Part shown: positions 13,018 through 26,672 of the stretch, piece after piece
Layout of the letters: every line of letters begins with the position of its first letter
Numbering within the stretch: the first letter of the stretch is position 1
Notes under the pieces: generated by a model
The model's database searches: none
What the model was told of the DNA's origin: nothing
What the model saw: only the letters and a program-made list of their open reading frames with translations
Position numbers and translations under genes: made by a program
Origin: Karalla daura
Taxonomy: Eukaryota; Chordata; Actinopteri; Chaetodontiformes; Leiognathidae
Assembly: GCA_029224185.1 (NCBI GenBank)
Contig: CM055199.1
Coordinates: 15,134,767 to 15,198,766 of the forward strand
Reading direction: 5' to 3'
Length of the DNA stretch: 64,000 bases

Positions 13018-13312
13018 TGGGGCAACATGGTGGATGGGGTGGATTGTGTCACCTCCATGTAGGACGGTCTCAGGTTTGAATCCTAGTTGGACCGTGGACC
13101 TTTCTATACATTCTTTCATTTTCTGTGTAGGTTTTCTACAGGCACTCTGGCTTCGTTCCACAGTCCAAAACCTAAATCACCTCTAGGTGGGAGTGTGAAC
13201 TGGCAACCTGTCCAGGGTGTCTTCCCTACCTTTGCCCTATGTGCACTGGTGATAGGCTCCAGCAGACCGTGACACACTGGGTACAATGAAGGATGGAAGT
13301 GGGTATGGATCT
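13018..13312 (+). mobile_element. Dispersed SINE/L2-type repeat, copy 2
   Basis: Head-to-tail copy: a GGGGCAACATGGTGG start, the B-box-like GGTTTGAATCC at about 13073-13083, GGTTTTCTACAGGCACTCTGG, CACAGTCCAAAACC, CCTGTCCAGGGTGT, and the tail GATAGGCTCCAGCAG near 13252. One of the two fullest copies. Known: this structure (tRNA-like head, L2-clade tail) is abundant in teleost genomes. Confidence 0.7.
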
Positions 13313-14134
13313 CTTACTGGTAACTCAACCTTCAGCCTGCATTAATTGGTTGGTTTGTCCATGAAATGTCACACAGTTTCCCAGAGTCTAGTCTGTGCTA
13401 AGTAAATTTGTAAGGAAATTTGCCTGAACACTAACAGAATAACAGATTATCAAACAATTGCGAGCTGGTATTCATCTTAACTAAGAGATCAGTTAAATAA
13501 TTGATACAAAATTTTAAATTTGGCATCTTTTGGTTTCAACTTATTTGCTTGAAGTTGTTTTCTGTCATGTCAGAACCCACATGATGAATACTTACTGCGA
13601 TATAAGTTGTGCAGTAGTATATATGCATATATGTCTATAGAAAACATATTGCCTCTGCTGTAACTCTGCTCCACAACCTCACAAAGCACTTCTCGTTTGC
13701 AGGCCCAGTTGCATTCTGGGACAAAGGTGCCATCCAGCACCCATCTATCTTGTGGGCTCACAATGAAAGCATGGAGTTGATTTAGCTGGCATGTGTGTTT
13801 TCTCCTTGTGCCTTTTGTTTGTGTGCTCGGCGGGTGCGTGCTCCTGTGCATCTGTATATCTGTGAGTGACCCATTGTGGCCAGACACCTGCCCACAGGCT
13901 CCTTGTCTGACTGATGAATCAGTGTCTTCAAGGTGTCTTTGAAGAAGTCTATTGTATGCCTTTGTTCTACAGTCTTAAGCATCCTGTCCTGTGTCCCCCC
14001 TCCCTCCTCTGCACTCTAAAGAGAAAATAAATCCACTGCTGACACCGCCACAATGGATGGCCCGGGCCACCGTCCCATCAGCCATCTCTTCCAGCTCAGA
14101 ACAGAAGGAGGGAAGGATAATGATTGCTGGATCA

Positions 14135-14137
14135 GAG

Positions 14138-14194
<57 letters not shown>
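14135..14194. repeat. GA microsatellite
   Basis: About 22 GA units with flanking GAAA. Confidence 0.9.
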
Positions 14195-14829
14195 AGAAAT
14201 AAAAAAGTACATCTGACAATAGTGCCCCATTCTTTTTCCCATCTTTTCCATAAAAGAACAAACAAAAAAAAGAACCTTCCCAAAAAACTTTTTCTCATTT
14301 TTATTCTGTTTTTTATTCACTTCATTTGATTTCTCTCTTATTTGCGATGTCACACCTGCTATCATTCATGTGCTGCATGGTCTGTCAGGGCAGATTAGAA
14401 GCAGTGGCTTGTGCCTCGACAGCCATCGTACAGTATCAATATTGTGACGGCTGAGGAGCCGCCCGTCCTCACATCTCCTCCGAGTGCAAAGACAATTGAA
14501 AAGAAGAAGCGTCACAAACCTGACACCCGAGTCACTTCAAGGAATCCCTTTCAAGAAGAAATAAAACCTCACCTGACAAAGCAAAGCTAGCCCAGGACAA
14601 GAGTAAATAGCATCAAACAGCCGGGGCTCTTCCACTTGTAACAAAGGGAAATGCACCCGCTGGAATCAATTAAGATTCCGGAAGTGAAATTGATTATGTC
14701 CCTGAAAAGTTTTATTCTGCCAGAGGAATTTTGATTGAGTTGCATGTGGTCTTGTTGTTGCACGAAGGATTTTTAAAAAAAAAATAAATGAAGACAGACT
14801 AAAAGTATTGTGCTTGGTGGAAAACAGAC

Positions 14830-14842
14830 AGAGAGAGAGAAA

Positions 14843-14888
<46 letters not shown>
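14830..14888. repeat. GA microsatellite
   Basis: About 25 GA units with one AAAGGAT interruption near the start. Confidence 0.9.
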
Positions 14889-14889
<1 letters not shown>

Positions 14890-17559
14890 GCCCTCATTGA
14901 AAAGTTGAGGTGATTCCAAAGGCAAACACAGCCTCATTGAAGCCAAAAAGCATTCTGTATGAGCACTAATGCACGCTGGTACATTTTTCAAATCTTGTAT
15001 CATTAGCCACAGTTGGCTTGGATTTTTTTTTTTATGTATAATGTCTGCCACTGAAATTTTTCATAGTTTGACCAAATGTAATAATTTCCTCTAGTACAGT
15101 ACCACTCATTAACCCCAATTACTCTTCCAGGAGGCTATCAGAATTACTCTTTCTTTTTTCCACTGTTCTCATAACTCCAGCTGCTCTCCTCATCAACCAG
15201 TTTAATCTGGGCAAGTTGGACTGGGATGTAAGCCAAATGTAAAAATGTAACATGAGGTTAATCACCCTGAATACGTTTGCCGGGTAGCGTAATTTGTCAA
15301 TTTTCTCCCTTTTCTCTTAGGTTGCACGCGCTGCCACCCCGCTGAATGTGTCATTAAGAATTGGTCACTGCTTTTTCCAAAGCAGATTAGTCGAGTTTGT
15401 GACCCAGTGGCTTCTGGGAGTAACGTTTATTGTGTTAATAACACGAGACGGAGGAGAACTGTCGCTGATTTCTATGCTTTATTCATCTGACCAGTCTGCT
15501 TTAACCAAATTCCCTACATTTAAAAAGAAAAAGATGTTTAATTAACATTTAATTTGAACCCAATGGGTTCGCCTGTTTGCTCTGACCCACAGTCTGTAGA
15601 GCCTTGTGAGCGATGGGAGCGCTGTTTACGCATCCCACTTAAGATCTCTGCAGAAAGCGCTGAAGGTACGGAGAGAGAAAAATAAACCAGGACGAAACAA
15701 ATAGAGACAGATTGTGACAGAGAAAACAGAGGAGGGGGGAAAAAGAAATACCAAGCATAAAAAGAGGAAAAAAGCCCGGGTGATTACAAGATCAGCATGC
15801 CACGGTACAATTACCATCACTTTGAATTTGAAATGGCCATTTAAAGGGCAGCAGAGCATCCAGGAAAATTAAACTGGAGCCTAATTAGCACACTCCAACC
15901 TGACAACGGAGCAGCTTTCAGCCTGGCTGAGCAGAGCAGTCAAGCAAAAGGAAGTGACTGACTGAAGGACCGAGGAGGCCCTGCCGCTCTCGCTCTGAAC
16001 CCATCACACACCCAACTGCGAGACACACTCGTACACGCACACACATGCACGCACTGCGCACCCAAGTTCTGTCTTTTTCCAGACGCGCAGAAATCATTAC
16101 TTATCTCCTGAGTTTTTCTTTTCTTTTTGTCTTTCATCCAGTGTGAATTTGCGAGCTAAATATCGAGGCGTTTCTGCGCCGTGCTTCATGTATCTGACAG
16201 AATGGTGGCGCTCATGCGTGTCTTGTCATGCATCCCTCGGCCTGCCAGCAGCGGCCGGGTCAAGCCCGAGACCCCTGACCCCTCAGTGTTAAATTAACTC
16301 TGCCCCCAGTTGGGTGTTGTGCCAAATGTCAGAAGCGGCCTCTAATCCTGTCTCACTGTCTGCTGGGGCCACTCAGCACCACGCTACCTCTCCAGCCCAG
16401 ACCTGCGTACCTGCAGTACCAAGCTCGGCTCTTCCTGTCTGTACAGATACAGAGGACCACCCGCTCCAATTTCGCCACGTTGGACTAACTTTGTCGCTCA
16501 GCTCTTGTGAATTGTGCCTACAAAATGATGCAGCCGAAGACGAGTTTTAAGTTTTGGAGGTGAAACTTTTCACCGTCAAAGTGGGTGAAAAGTGGAATGG
16601 CAAAATCCTGCCGCGGGGATGGAAAAGTGCTGAGAGGAGGTGAAACTAGACACTGTCAAGACAGCTCTCTCTGCGTGTGTGTGTGTGTGTCTCACCTCTG
16701 TCTCTCCTGAGCCCTGGGGTCTTTTACTGAGGTCTGGTCAAAGTGAAGGAGAGCCCCCATGGCTATATCTGTCACCGTGCACAACAGGTCGACTTTAACT
16801 CCCCCTGAAAACTTTACACAGTGGAACCGAGTTTGATAGTTAGGTGTTACCTCGACAAAGTTTGGAAACTGGTCCTGAGATAACTTGGAATTACAGTGAA
16901 TATGATTCACGGCGAAGGCCGGGGGAGAGAACGTCATGTACCCTCTGTGCCGCCGTCATGATTTACCTTTTGCGGTATTGACCGTGGCTGCAGTGGGAGA
17001 TAATTTCCTCTGGACAGATCAATCCAAACCTGTTCTGGAGACCTGCGCGACCCTCCTCCATACCACAGCCATGGAGCAGCGACATTCTCCGAAGGCACAG
17101 CTAATTTGATTTGAGTCAAATGCGGGGCTCAATCACTGCCTATTAGCTTAGATTTAATTAACTCAAATCGTGTTATTGTGTTTGATGACAAAGAGGTTTC
17201 TCTGCAGGAACCTCATTGTCAGATCATTGTTCTGCTGTCTCATTCAGCTCAGACGCTTGACAAAGAAAGACCAGCTGCCAATATGGACTATAGAGCGAAA
17301 CAAAGGTCCAACATTATTGTTAATGGAGGGCGGGTATTGGATACCTGCACAGAGAGGCTGAGCATTTACCAGAGGGACAAATGAATACTTGTTTTATATT
17401 AGAGTTATGAAAAATGAGGCCTGGAATCACCGCAGGTTTAGTCTAAACAGCGAGAAAGTTTGCTTTAGAGACGGGCCTGAGTTACTATTCTAGTCATATG
17501 TGTAACTAATGATCAGCAGCGGCATATTATTTTTTAAATTACTTAACTTTTCTCTGTGA

Positions 17560-17745
17560 CATGGTGGCTCATGGTGAGTTTGCATGTTTTTTCACATCTT
17601 CATGTCTCCTCTTGATACTCTGTTTTAATTCATTAGTCCAAAAACATGAATATTTAGGTTGAGTAGAGACTCTCAATCACCTATGCGAGTCACCTATCTA
17701 TTGAGAGTGTGTGTGAGTGTGGGAATGAATGACCTGAGGGGAAGA
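17560..17745 (+). mobile_element. Dispersed SINE/L2-type repeat, copy 3 (decayed)
   Basis: Recognisable pieces are ACATGGTGGCTCATGG, GAGTTTGCATGTTTT, TTAGTCCAAAAACATGAAT and GACTCTCAATCACC. The tail after about 17745 is lost or unrecognisable. Confidence 0.5.
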
Positions 17746-18169
17746 TTATGGATTGTTTATTTCCACATAACCCAGTAGTTTTGTTGCCTAAACCAAACTG
17801 AAATGCAACAGTTTGAGTTAAAGCCAGGTACAATGACATGTGGTAAATGGAAATATGTGTCATCTCAGTGTGGAGAAAAGACACATTGACTCATTTGACT
17901 TACATCACCTGATTTGGCTTCACTCACACTAATTGTGCCACCCTTTAGAAGAGGACTGTCTACATATATAGCATTTTGGCAGTTTTAACCGGCCCTGCTG
18001 GCTTGTCACAAAAGCACTCTGAATTCGAAATCAAGTTTCTGTCAAAGTCAAATTAATAGGCCAAAAAAAGAAAAAAGAAAAAAAAATCCTGACATGTAAA
18101 GAATGAAAAGTGCAAATCAATCACCTTCAAACAAAGTGACATAAATACCATTACATCCCATAAGATCTT

Positions 18170-18580
18170 ACTTTACCTCACTCTGCTCCTTAATGCCTTT
18201 CTTTCATCTGGAGTGACATGATATTTTTCCCTGTGACACATGCTGTAATTGACAAAGCCCGGGCCGCACTTTGCCAAAGTGTATTGAGCTGCTATCTGGC
18301 TGAAGAATACAAATTCATCCTGAGTCGGAGGTGCTCCACAAAACTGCTGCCAATTATCTGAAGCCCTGTAAATGATAACTCTGTGGCCACTCAAGCATAA
18401 AACAAGGACATGAAGATGAATCTTACTCTTCCCCATCATTTCATCCCATTTAATTGACAAGCTCTCACTCGCTGTTAAATTTAGAAGATTACAAATATGA
18501 GCTGAATCTCGAGCACCCAATCCACCAGCTCTAATCACATGCAGAACCAGTTGCAAATTAATCTACATATTTTAATAAGG
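18170..18580. other. Candidate conserved non-coding element (also an open frame)
   Basis: Unique sequence with balanced composition, TAAT-type and CAATTA-type cores and no repeats. The minus strand stays open for 127 codons (18173-18556). I recognise no domain and it has no splice or start context that convinces me, so I treat it as non-coding. It contrasts with the microsatellites and repeat copies on both sides. Confidence 0.25.
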
Positions 18581-19669
18581 TGCCAGTGGAAGGGAAGGTG
18601 TGTGCAGACATTTAACGGATTATCATCCGCCGTCCCCCGAGTTCAGAAATTGAATAAATATCTTTCACGTACACGGGAACCTCGGCCGATAGCGAGGAGC
18701 TTTTCTCTCTCCAACTGGCTCCTACTCTCGTCTCTAGTCCGCCTCTTTTTTTCCCACTCTCTCAAGATGTGGACGAGGTTTTCAGAGGCTTTAAACCACA
18801 CTTGTGGTCCATAGTCTCACGCTCGGGCCGATTAACAGTCCGAGCACTTATTGAACAAAGAGGATGTAATTTCCCAGCCCTGCTAATGCCAACAGCTCCT
18901 CGGTTACGTACTTCCAGTATAATCTTTATCAGCACGGGAGAGAAATATGCTTTTTTTTTTCGTCCCCCCCCTAAGAATTAAACCTGCTTTTGGAGATGAA
19001 GAAGCCTTTGAGTATAAAAATGGCCATGTGTAAAACACCACTCATACTTGCAGTTTTAAAAAGTTAATAGGCAGAGTAAAAAGCTTATTGGGGTTGACTC
19101 ATGCTGGTGTCAGCAGAAGCAGAAGAAGCAATAGCGTGATTAAGCTGAATCCAGTGATCTGTTTCCCTTTTCCACAAGTAAAAACGTCTTTTATACGGTT
19201 GGGACTGTTGAACGTATTTCACAGATTAGCCGCAAATGTATTTTGTAATTCCTCTTCATGCTGTAGCGACGCGTTCATAAAAGCGTTTTCTTAAGGGATA
19301 GGGCTGGAAATATATAACATAACATATGTTTCTGTGAACAAATCCCATGGAAAGATTAAAACCAAAGGTGCGTCAGTCCATCTCTGGAAACTTTTTACAT
19401 TTATTTCCCTCTATGTTGCTCACTGGGTTATTCAGAAAATGTATATTTTTTAAAGAATAGGTCACATATTTTTAACCGGAGTGATCCTCATTTTAAGTAA
19501 AGTAAATGTGGCATTTTCTAATTTTCGGGGGACTATTATTAATATACATATACCCTCTAATGGGATGCTATGGCAGGACAGTGGCATCGACATGGTCAGG
19601 GCCATGAGGCATGAGATAAATTATCTGGCTGGATTTAGCTTTTTTGGGGGCAGTTCAGTCACTTGGTGA

Positions 19670-20105
19670 ATGGCACTGTTGTCTCACAACATGAAGGAGC
19701 ACCATTTGCACTTTTCATAGCCCAACTATGGCCTCCTGTTGCACTGTAAGCACTAATGCTGTCCCTCAATTGCAAGTCGCTTTGGATAAAAGCATGAAAT
19801 GAGTAAAAAAGGTCCCTAGTTCAAATGGCCTTCCTCTGTGGAGTTTGAATGTTCCCCCAGTGTTTGCAATGGTTTTCTAATGGCACTCTGGCTCCCTCCC
19901 ACAGTCCAAAAAACATGCCGATTGGAGACTAAATTGCCCAAAAATGTGAGTGTAAGGTGTGTGTGTGTGTGTCCACTGTGATGGATTGGTAAACTGTCCA
20001 GGGTGTTCACCTGTCTTTGCCCCATGTGTGCTAGAGTTATCTTCAACAGGCCAATGTGTCACCACTGGGTACAAAGTGGGTATGATAATGTATGAATGGA
20101 TTTAG
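19670..20105 (+). mobile_element. Dispersed SINE/L2-type repeat, copy 4
   Basis: A long copy: GCACTGTTGTCTCACAACATG head, CTAGTTCAAATGG (decayed B box), GTGGAGTTTGAATGTTC, CTCCCACAGTCCAAAAAACA, a TG run, AACTGTCCAGGGTGTTC and a tail ending TGTATGAATGGA. About 100 bases of unrelated sequence appear inserted after the head. Confidence 0.65.
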
Positions 20106-20957
20106 TATTTTCATGGAAAAAATATCAGATTATCACAATATGTATCTCCTAACAGCTGAACCTGGAACTATGTTGACCTTTGTAGGTCTCTTGTGTCTAG
20201 ATCGTTATTGCATGTTTTCATCCTGCTCGGCTTTCATACCCTATTATAAACACAAACATATGCACTCCAAAGCTGTGAAAACACAAACCTCCGAACCTGC
20301 AGTTTGACCCTCTTTAAACACACCTATCTTCTCTCAGAAACGGTGAAAATTACAAGCTTCCTCATTCACTGCAAATAAACCGGTGATGGGAGTCCTTAAG
20401 TGGCAGCACAAAGAGTTATAAATTGTTTTTTTCCCACCTTTTGACAATGCCAGGAGGAATATAGCCCCATTACACTCTTGAGGGTCACTTTTAGTGTCTG
20501 AAGGTAGTGCTTACACAGACTTTACAACGTGTATCATTATAGCTCGCCATATAAGGAGGCGGCGGGGATGTGAGAGGGGAAGAAAGAGGAGGTCACCGAG
20601 GCTGTCACTTTCAGAGGGAAAGGGGGCGACCGAAAGATCAGCACTCAATTATCACCACTTAACTGAAGTGAATCTTCCTTCTTATTCGCGACACCTGTTT
20701 GTGAGCTCCGCTGTTTGAACCTCACACAGACGCCTAATGATGCGCTCTCCATCTAGCGCCGGAGTCGTTTAAAATCCAGCTTTTGCATGAAAACACGCAA
20801 AAACAAACGCGCGTTTACCCTCAATCGCCGACCGACGTATCACAGCACGGAGACAAAGCCTCGATGAAGCGGCAACACGACGGAGGTTTGTCTCTCAGAA
20901 GAGATTCGTCTGGTGCTGTCCCGTCTCCTGGCTGAGTAAGACGTCGCGTGTCAGCGG

Positions 20958-20983
20958 TGATTGACAGTTCCCAGTTCTGTCAG
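20958..20983 (+). promoter_or_regulatory. Pbx-Meis composite TGATTGACAG plus second Meis site CTGTCAG
   Basis: TGATTGACAG at 20958-20967 is followed nine bases later by CTGTCAG at 20977-20983, an inverted Meis half-site. The two sit in GC-balanced unique sequence about 40.7 kb upstream of meis2. This is the only other exact copy of the composite that I found in the window. Confidence 0.4.
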
Positions 20984-21414
20984 CTGGCTGCGGGGGTGCT
21001 GCAGGGGGAGATAAGGACATCTATCTGCGAAGTCCCTAATGGCAGGTTGGGGTCACGTGGAGGTCCCCCCCCCTCTCCTCCCCTCCTACCGTGATCATAT
21101 CTAGGCCTGGCTTCACTCCCTCCTGTAACACCTGCCGACCCCTCAACCCTGCCTGACCCCTGCCGTCACTCTCGCGGATCAATGTGCGCGATTGATTGCC
21201 GTTTTGCGTACAGTATCCGAAGGAAGGAAACATCCCAAACTTAGCATCTGATTTATGGTGAAATAACAAATTGCTACTGGAGCAAAATTTCAACTCTGCT
21301 TATGCTCAGCAAAAAAAAAAACTCAAGTACACCGTTATAAAACATCCTCTTACAAGTAAATGGATATTTTTTAAGCCACTTTGTCAACAAAAATCAGGTA
21401 AAATATAGTTACGT

Positions 21415-21625
21415 TTCCATTTCCATCCATTTATTATCTCAAAGACGGGAAATACACTCCAGACAGTCCACCAGTGTATCACAGGACAGACACACACATT
21501 CACACCTTGGTGCAATTTAGTCTCCAATCCACTGCTTTTTTTGGACTGTGGGAGGATACTGGAGAACCCAAAGGAAACCCATGCAGACACAGGAAGAACA
21601 TGCAAACCCCCATACTGTGACAGAC
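21415..21625 (-). mobile_element. Dispersed SINE/L2-type repeat, copy 5
   Basis: Reverse orientation: CCATCCATTTATTATCTC tail, ACACTCCAGACAGTCCACCAG, TTTAGTCTCCAATCC, GGACTGTGGGAGGATACTGG and GGAAGAACATGCAAAC. The head and B box are missing. Confidence 0.6.
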
Positions 21626-23604
21626 GGTGACAGACAATTCTCAGTGTCGATGTGTTACCACCATGTTTATGTTCAACAAAAACCCAAATCGACTGTAATG
21701 AAATATCCTGTGATTAAATAGATACCTTTTGAGCAACTTTATTAATGGAATCAGGTAAACGATCATTCAAGTTTTCTCTTATTCATACAATTTGTCTGTA
21801 TATTCACTCAGGAATTAGAAAGGTAATGAATGATAATGAATCCAGACATTATCTGTTGTAGTTTTGTCCTGTTTATTCTGTCTGGTTATACTGGTTATTC
21901 CTGCCACTGGACACTTTGAATATATTAAAGGAGCCCTCCATTATTTTTACACACGATAATAAGTATATGTGTCACAGGAAGTACTTCATTGCCTGGGAAA
22001 GCAGCTGTTTTCTGACTCTGGAGAGAGCTTTTAAAAGTAAAAAAAAATAGCAGTCAAATAAGCTCTCACATGATGAATTGAAGTTTCATTCATCCTGTCA
22101 TGTATTTCTTTTTATAGAGGGTGAACAGGGATGTGCATTTCAGTTGCAACCCAAGAGTTGCCATTTGATTAGCACTAGCCCCGTGAGTATTAAGTATTTA
22201 ACCTTTGCCTTGTAGCTTTCGACTCTCTAATAATTCACTAAGACACTGAAGAAACAATACATTTCTCCAGTTTACTGAGTGTTTCGGAACCACATCAAGT
22301 TGAGCTGTTAGACATTTTTAAGACAGTAAACACATAGCATGGTGAGATAAAGCTTTCGGCTCCACCAGACAGGACAAAGCCATAAATGTGCTTGCAGATT
22401 TAAAGGCCCTTTACTTTTATCTCTACAAATCTCCTTATTTGGGTTTATACGAAATCAAACAGGAGAATCAGGCATCGCAGGGGGTCCGAGAGCTGGAGGT
22501 GGGGGAGGGGCCCGACCTGCATCACGTAACCTCAAAGTACCTTGTTTTTAAATCCCTCGACATATGTAGTCTGGCATTAGGGCCTGTGTCCGAGTTTGTT
22601 TAAATGTATTTAACCGGCTCTTGTAATGTTATTATCTCAGTGGTGCCTTGTTGACTGTGCCTGGTGCAGAGCTACGCTGATCCTCAGGCAGCCATCTGAG
22701 GTCAAACGACTGAAGGAAAGAGGAACAGGCTTAGAGGAAAACAGGACAAACACTTTAAGAGGAAGACATTTTAATTACAGTATAGATTTCACTGTGCATC
22801 TGTCACAACAATATCAAGAAAAACCGCGTCTGATGAGCTAATGGAGGCGGCGCGCGTGTGTCTGTGGACGTGCGTTGGCATGTTTGACTGTTTGTCACTT
22901 CGTTAGAAAGCACTCCGAGGTCAGACAGGGACTCAGACGCTTCCTGGCAACAAGACTCACTACGGCACAGCCGCGTTCTGGGCTCGTAGGATACAGTGTC
23001 ATTTAAAGATTATGAATTTCCAAAACAGTAATTAAGATTAAAGCTTCTGGTCGTGATTCCCATATTGATCCATGGCGAGAAGTATCAGAGTGGACCGATA
23101 GGGGTTGGCGCAGGGGACTAAAAAGCAGGATCTACAAATGACCTTGTCCGTGAAAGGAGAGGAGGAAAAATGCAAATAGCGACGGGAAATGACAGAGTGG
23201 AACAACAGGACATTTTAAGGAGAAACGAGACAGAAAGAGTCGTGGGGTGGCGGGGGTGTAAAGGGTAAGGGAGAAAGCCTCGCTTATTATCTCAATCATC
23301 GGGCGGAATAATAGGACAACAAAAAGCCTGAGTGTGCCCAAACCTACCAGCCTTCCTGCCTTCCTGCCCGCCTGCCAGTCAGACCTGATGCGGTTAAAAA
23401 GAGTTTGGCTAATCGACTAAGCCGTGGCCGTCCCCCACCCCAGTGACCCAGAACAGCCATCTTCCTATGCCCCGCGAGACCCCCGCAGAGCAAACACTGC
23501 AGGGACATTAAACACTCATACACATTTTTAACCATTAACCTAAATGGCAAGGACTGCTCTTTTCTCCTTCCATAAGGTTTGAGCCATTGAATAAACTCAA
23601 ATGA

Positions 23605-23614
23605 TAATCCATCA
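23605..23614 (-). promoter_or_regulatory. Pbx-Hox-like site TGATGGATTA
   Basis: Read on the minus strand as TGATGGATTA, the same ten-mer as at 46570-46579. It lies in A/T-rich unique sequence after a purine-poor stretch. Function is inferred from motif only. Confidence 0.25.
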
Positions 23615-24909
23615 ATTTATTTCTACTTAGGTCGGTGAATAATGGGGCAATATCACTCCTGGAAAGGAACATTGGGGAGTACAGATAAGTTCATGAAAAA
23701 TTGACATCATTTGTTTCACCGGGGATCTGGATTTTTCCTTCTCAAACCTTTACAAAAAAAAAGAGGGAGAGATAAAAGAATCCTAAATACGGTCTGCCAG
23801 CTACTTCTGCACCCTGCTTGTCCATTATCTCCCCCGCTGCCCCTTCTTAGCCCCCGACTAAACACTCACACATGTCCATGTGGCAGCAACGTGGGCAGCG
23901 TGCCAGAGCCATTGTTACTGTAAATACTCATGGGCTTGTGTTTCCCCACGGGAATATCATTTGAATTGTGGCTATATCTTAACCACCTGTAACATGTGAA
24001 CTAAGTTTGATCCCTCGAACGTTTCCTGTCCCACAAGAGGGGAACGTATAAGGCTCGGTGGTGAAAGGGGGTTAAAAAAAAAAAAAAAATCCCCCCCTCC
24101 GCGTCTGGATTTCCTTTAATTACAATAACATTTGCAGCTAATTACGTACAAAGTATTTTTGCAGCACAGTTTGCCTGACCTCCTGCGTCACTGACAATTT
24201 AAAGATAAGAGGCAAGATAAAAAAGAGGGAGAGGGAGACAAGCTGAATTATACTATTACAAACAGTAAAACAACAGTAAAAATAAAAATATTTTCAAAAA
24301 AACCTGTATGCAAATATGTATTTATGTATATATATGTAATATATTATTTCAAGATTGAACACACATTGTTCAACTTCTCAATTTGACATCATTATGCTTT
24401 TCTTTTGGTAGTATTACAATTTTAGTTAACTTTTAATCACTAACTGCACTGTACTCTACTTCTATTGTATACAGTGACTGTAAGGTGACCAGAGTAGAAT
24501 TAAGGGATGAATGAAAGCTCAACAAATATGTTATTACAGGGGCTACTGTGATATGCTTCTATTTCCCTGTAATTCAACATTTTTTATTCATTCCTTCACC
24601 AACTTTAGCCTAAACTTGAAGTTTGGTTGGCTTAATGATTGAATGTGTTCAAACTTCCAGACTATGTCTGGACAATGCTATCGTGTGCTTGTCCATGATT
24701 ATAAACCTGTGACATGCTTAAATATGTTTCTTTCATCATGCGTGGTCAGAAAAATCTGAGAACCCCTGCCTCAGCTCTTCCCAAGTTAGACCAGGCAGCA
24801 AAGAAAAACAATGGCACACTTTAGTCAGATGCTCCTCTAACTCCCTGTGGGCTCGGTGGAGGTGGTGTGCCGGCTTGCCTGCTTCCTGTGTGTGGGTGTG
24901 TGAGAGAGA

Positions 24910-24910
<1 letters not shown>

Positions 24911-24947
<37 letters not shown>

Positions 24948-24953
24948 GCGTGT
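24911..24953. repeat. TG microsatellite
   Basis: About 16 perfect TG units followed by GCGTG variants. Confidence 0.9.
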
Positions 24954-25247
24954 ATGAGCAGGTAATAGCGAGGTGATTGTTAATTTACATCCGTTCATTG
25001 CCGTCCCGTTTTTTAATTCTGCCATTAGAGCGCGTGAGGCGCTGCTGGCAGAGGCCCCATCACTCTGTTACTGGGGGATGTTGGAATGAAACAGTGTTAT
25101 TATATAAATACCATTGCACTTTTGACTCCAGGAAGCTACTTCCTGAGGTGTAACCCTTAGTCATTCAGAGACTTGATTTACAGTAACTAGCCAGGGGTGG
25201 ACGTGCTTCTCTAACACTTTATTTCACCCCTCCGCTGCGCTCCTTCC

Positions 25248-25249
<2 letters not shown>

Positions 25250-25314
<65 letters not shown>
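25250..25314. repeat. CT microsatellite
   Basis: About 27 perfect CT units, one GT interruption, then more CT. Confidence 0.9.
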
Positions 25315-25315
<1 letters not shown>

Positions 25316-26394
25316 CTCTCGTCTCCTTCCCACCCTTCACAGACACCCAGGTTTCTCATCTAATTTTAGGGCTGGAAATCTCACTCTTTGACATGTCCTG
25401 GGGTTGATTTTCACCTCGACCACCGGCACAGCTGTCCATCCATGTGACGTCCAGAGGCGAGATGTTCTGCTTTATTAAAAAGTGTGAATACAAAAAAAAA
25501 AAAGCGGAGAGGGGAAGAGGAGAGGGTGAGACATGCACACACAAAAAAGAAGAGGTAAAAATGGCCGAGACTGTTAACATACATCTGTCCAATTTGTGCG
25601 TGTGGAGATGGCGGCTCACGCCAGCCGGGGCCCGGGCTATGTTTGTTTGAATTATAACCGGGCCGGCCTTGCACAGTCGCCTTGCGTTGTGAACAAATGC
25701 GTGGAAAAAAGAGACTGCTGCAGCAGATCCATTCATCTGACAAACTTCTCAGGCAATTTGAGGTAAAAGACAATAACAATTTACATGACAGAGAGAGAGG
25801 TGGGGGGGCGGGAAAAAAAGATGCAAACTCCCTGCCAATCAAACTTGCTTTTGTGTACACCACAGCAGATAAAAAAGAACCTGACTTTGGAATCAAAAGA
25901 TTAAAACAAAAGCTCCCTCGTTGAGTGTCTGTAATAGCACCGACTCTCTGGCTACTGATTATATATTGTGGAAAACAACTGCAATTACATTTCCGAGCTC
26001 ACGAGAGAGAGAGAGAGGCGAAGAGGCAGAAGCGGGCCCAGGAGAGATGATTAATAATTTAATTTTTATTCAGACGCAGCCAATGGACTGACAGCCGCAC
26101 CATCTCGCCGGTTCGCTCATCAGCCAGATGCAAAGCGTGGCCACCAGGATGAGAAAAAATAAATAGACTGGCTGTGTTTTCTTTTTGTTTTTTTTCTCCC
26201 TGGCACGGGACTCCAACAACACACTGGCCGTCCTCACTCCTTTTTCTCCCGCTCTCACATTTGATGAGGGAGCAACAGTGGCGTTTTAATTTGAAACGCG
26301 AAAATCCCAGTTCTCTGAAAGAGAACGATGCTATCTCCCCCCTAGTGAGTCTTTGGAGAGATCCTCGGCTCCCCTGTGCCTCCGTAACTCCTAA

Positions 26395-26595
26395 TTTATT
26401 TCAAGAGTGTGTGTGATTAGAAAAACCCTCCTAAATTACTGTATCGCACAAAACGGTATAATTAAATTAATATTGGATGTAATAATTACTTTGTGGATTC
26501 TAATTTTTCATACACACAGCTGCTTTGTTGCCTGAACCATTAGCATTTGTCTGCCGCAATTAACAAAGGCTCTAATGAGATTTCTGCGCGCGCAT
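26395..26595. other. Candidate conserved non-coding element
   Basis: A/T-rich unique block with TTAAATTAATATT near 26462-26474, TAATAATTAC near 26480, GATTCTAATTTTTC and CGCAATTAACAAAGG. It ends abruptly at a CG-alternating segment and a TG microsatellite. The enhancer call is by composition only. Confidence 0.25.
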
Positions 26596-26632
26596 ATGTG
26601 TGTATGTGAGCGTGACTTTATGGCACCCCATT

Positions 26633-26635
<3 letters not shown>

Positions 26636-26670
<35 letters not shown>
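26636..26670. repeat. TG microsatellite
   Basis: About 17 TG units, just after the CG-alternating GCGCGCGCATATG. Confidence 0.9.

Positions 26671-26672
<2 letters not shown>

Larger units (their letters stand above)
13313..19669. other. Non-coding desert, third part
   Basis: No gene recognised. Two long GA microsatellites (14.1 and 14.8 kb), repeat copy 3 and the unique block at 18.17 kb are the landmarks. Stretches at 15.0-16.6 kb and 16.8-17.5 kb are unique with no clear feature. Confidence 0.65.

Noticed and set aside
25411..25896. 161-codon open frame on the minus strand
   Set aside because: Overlaps purine-rich low complexity; no recognisable protein features.
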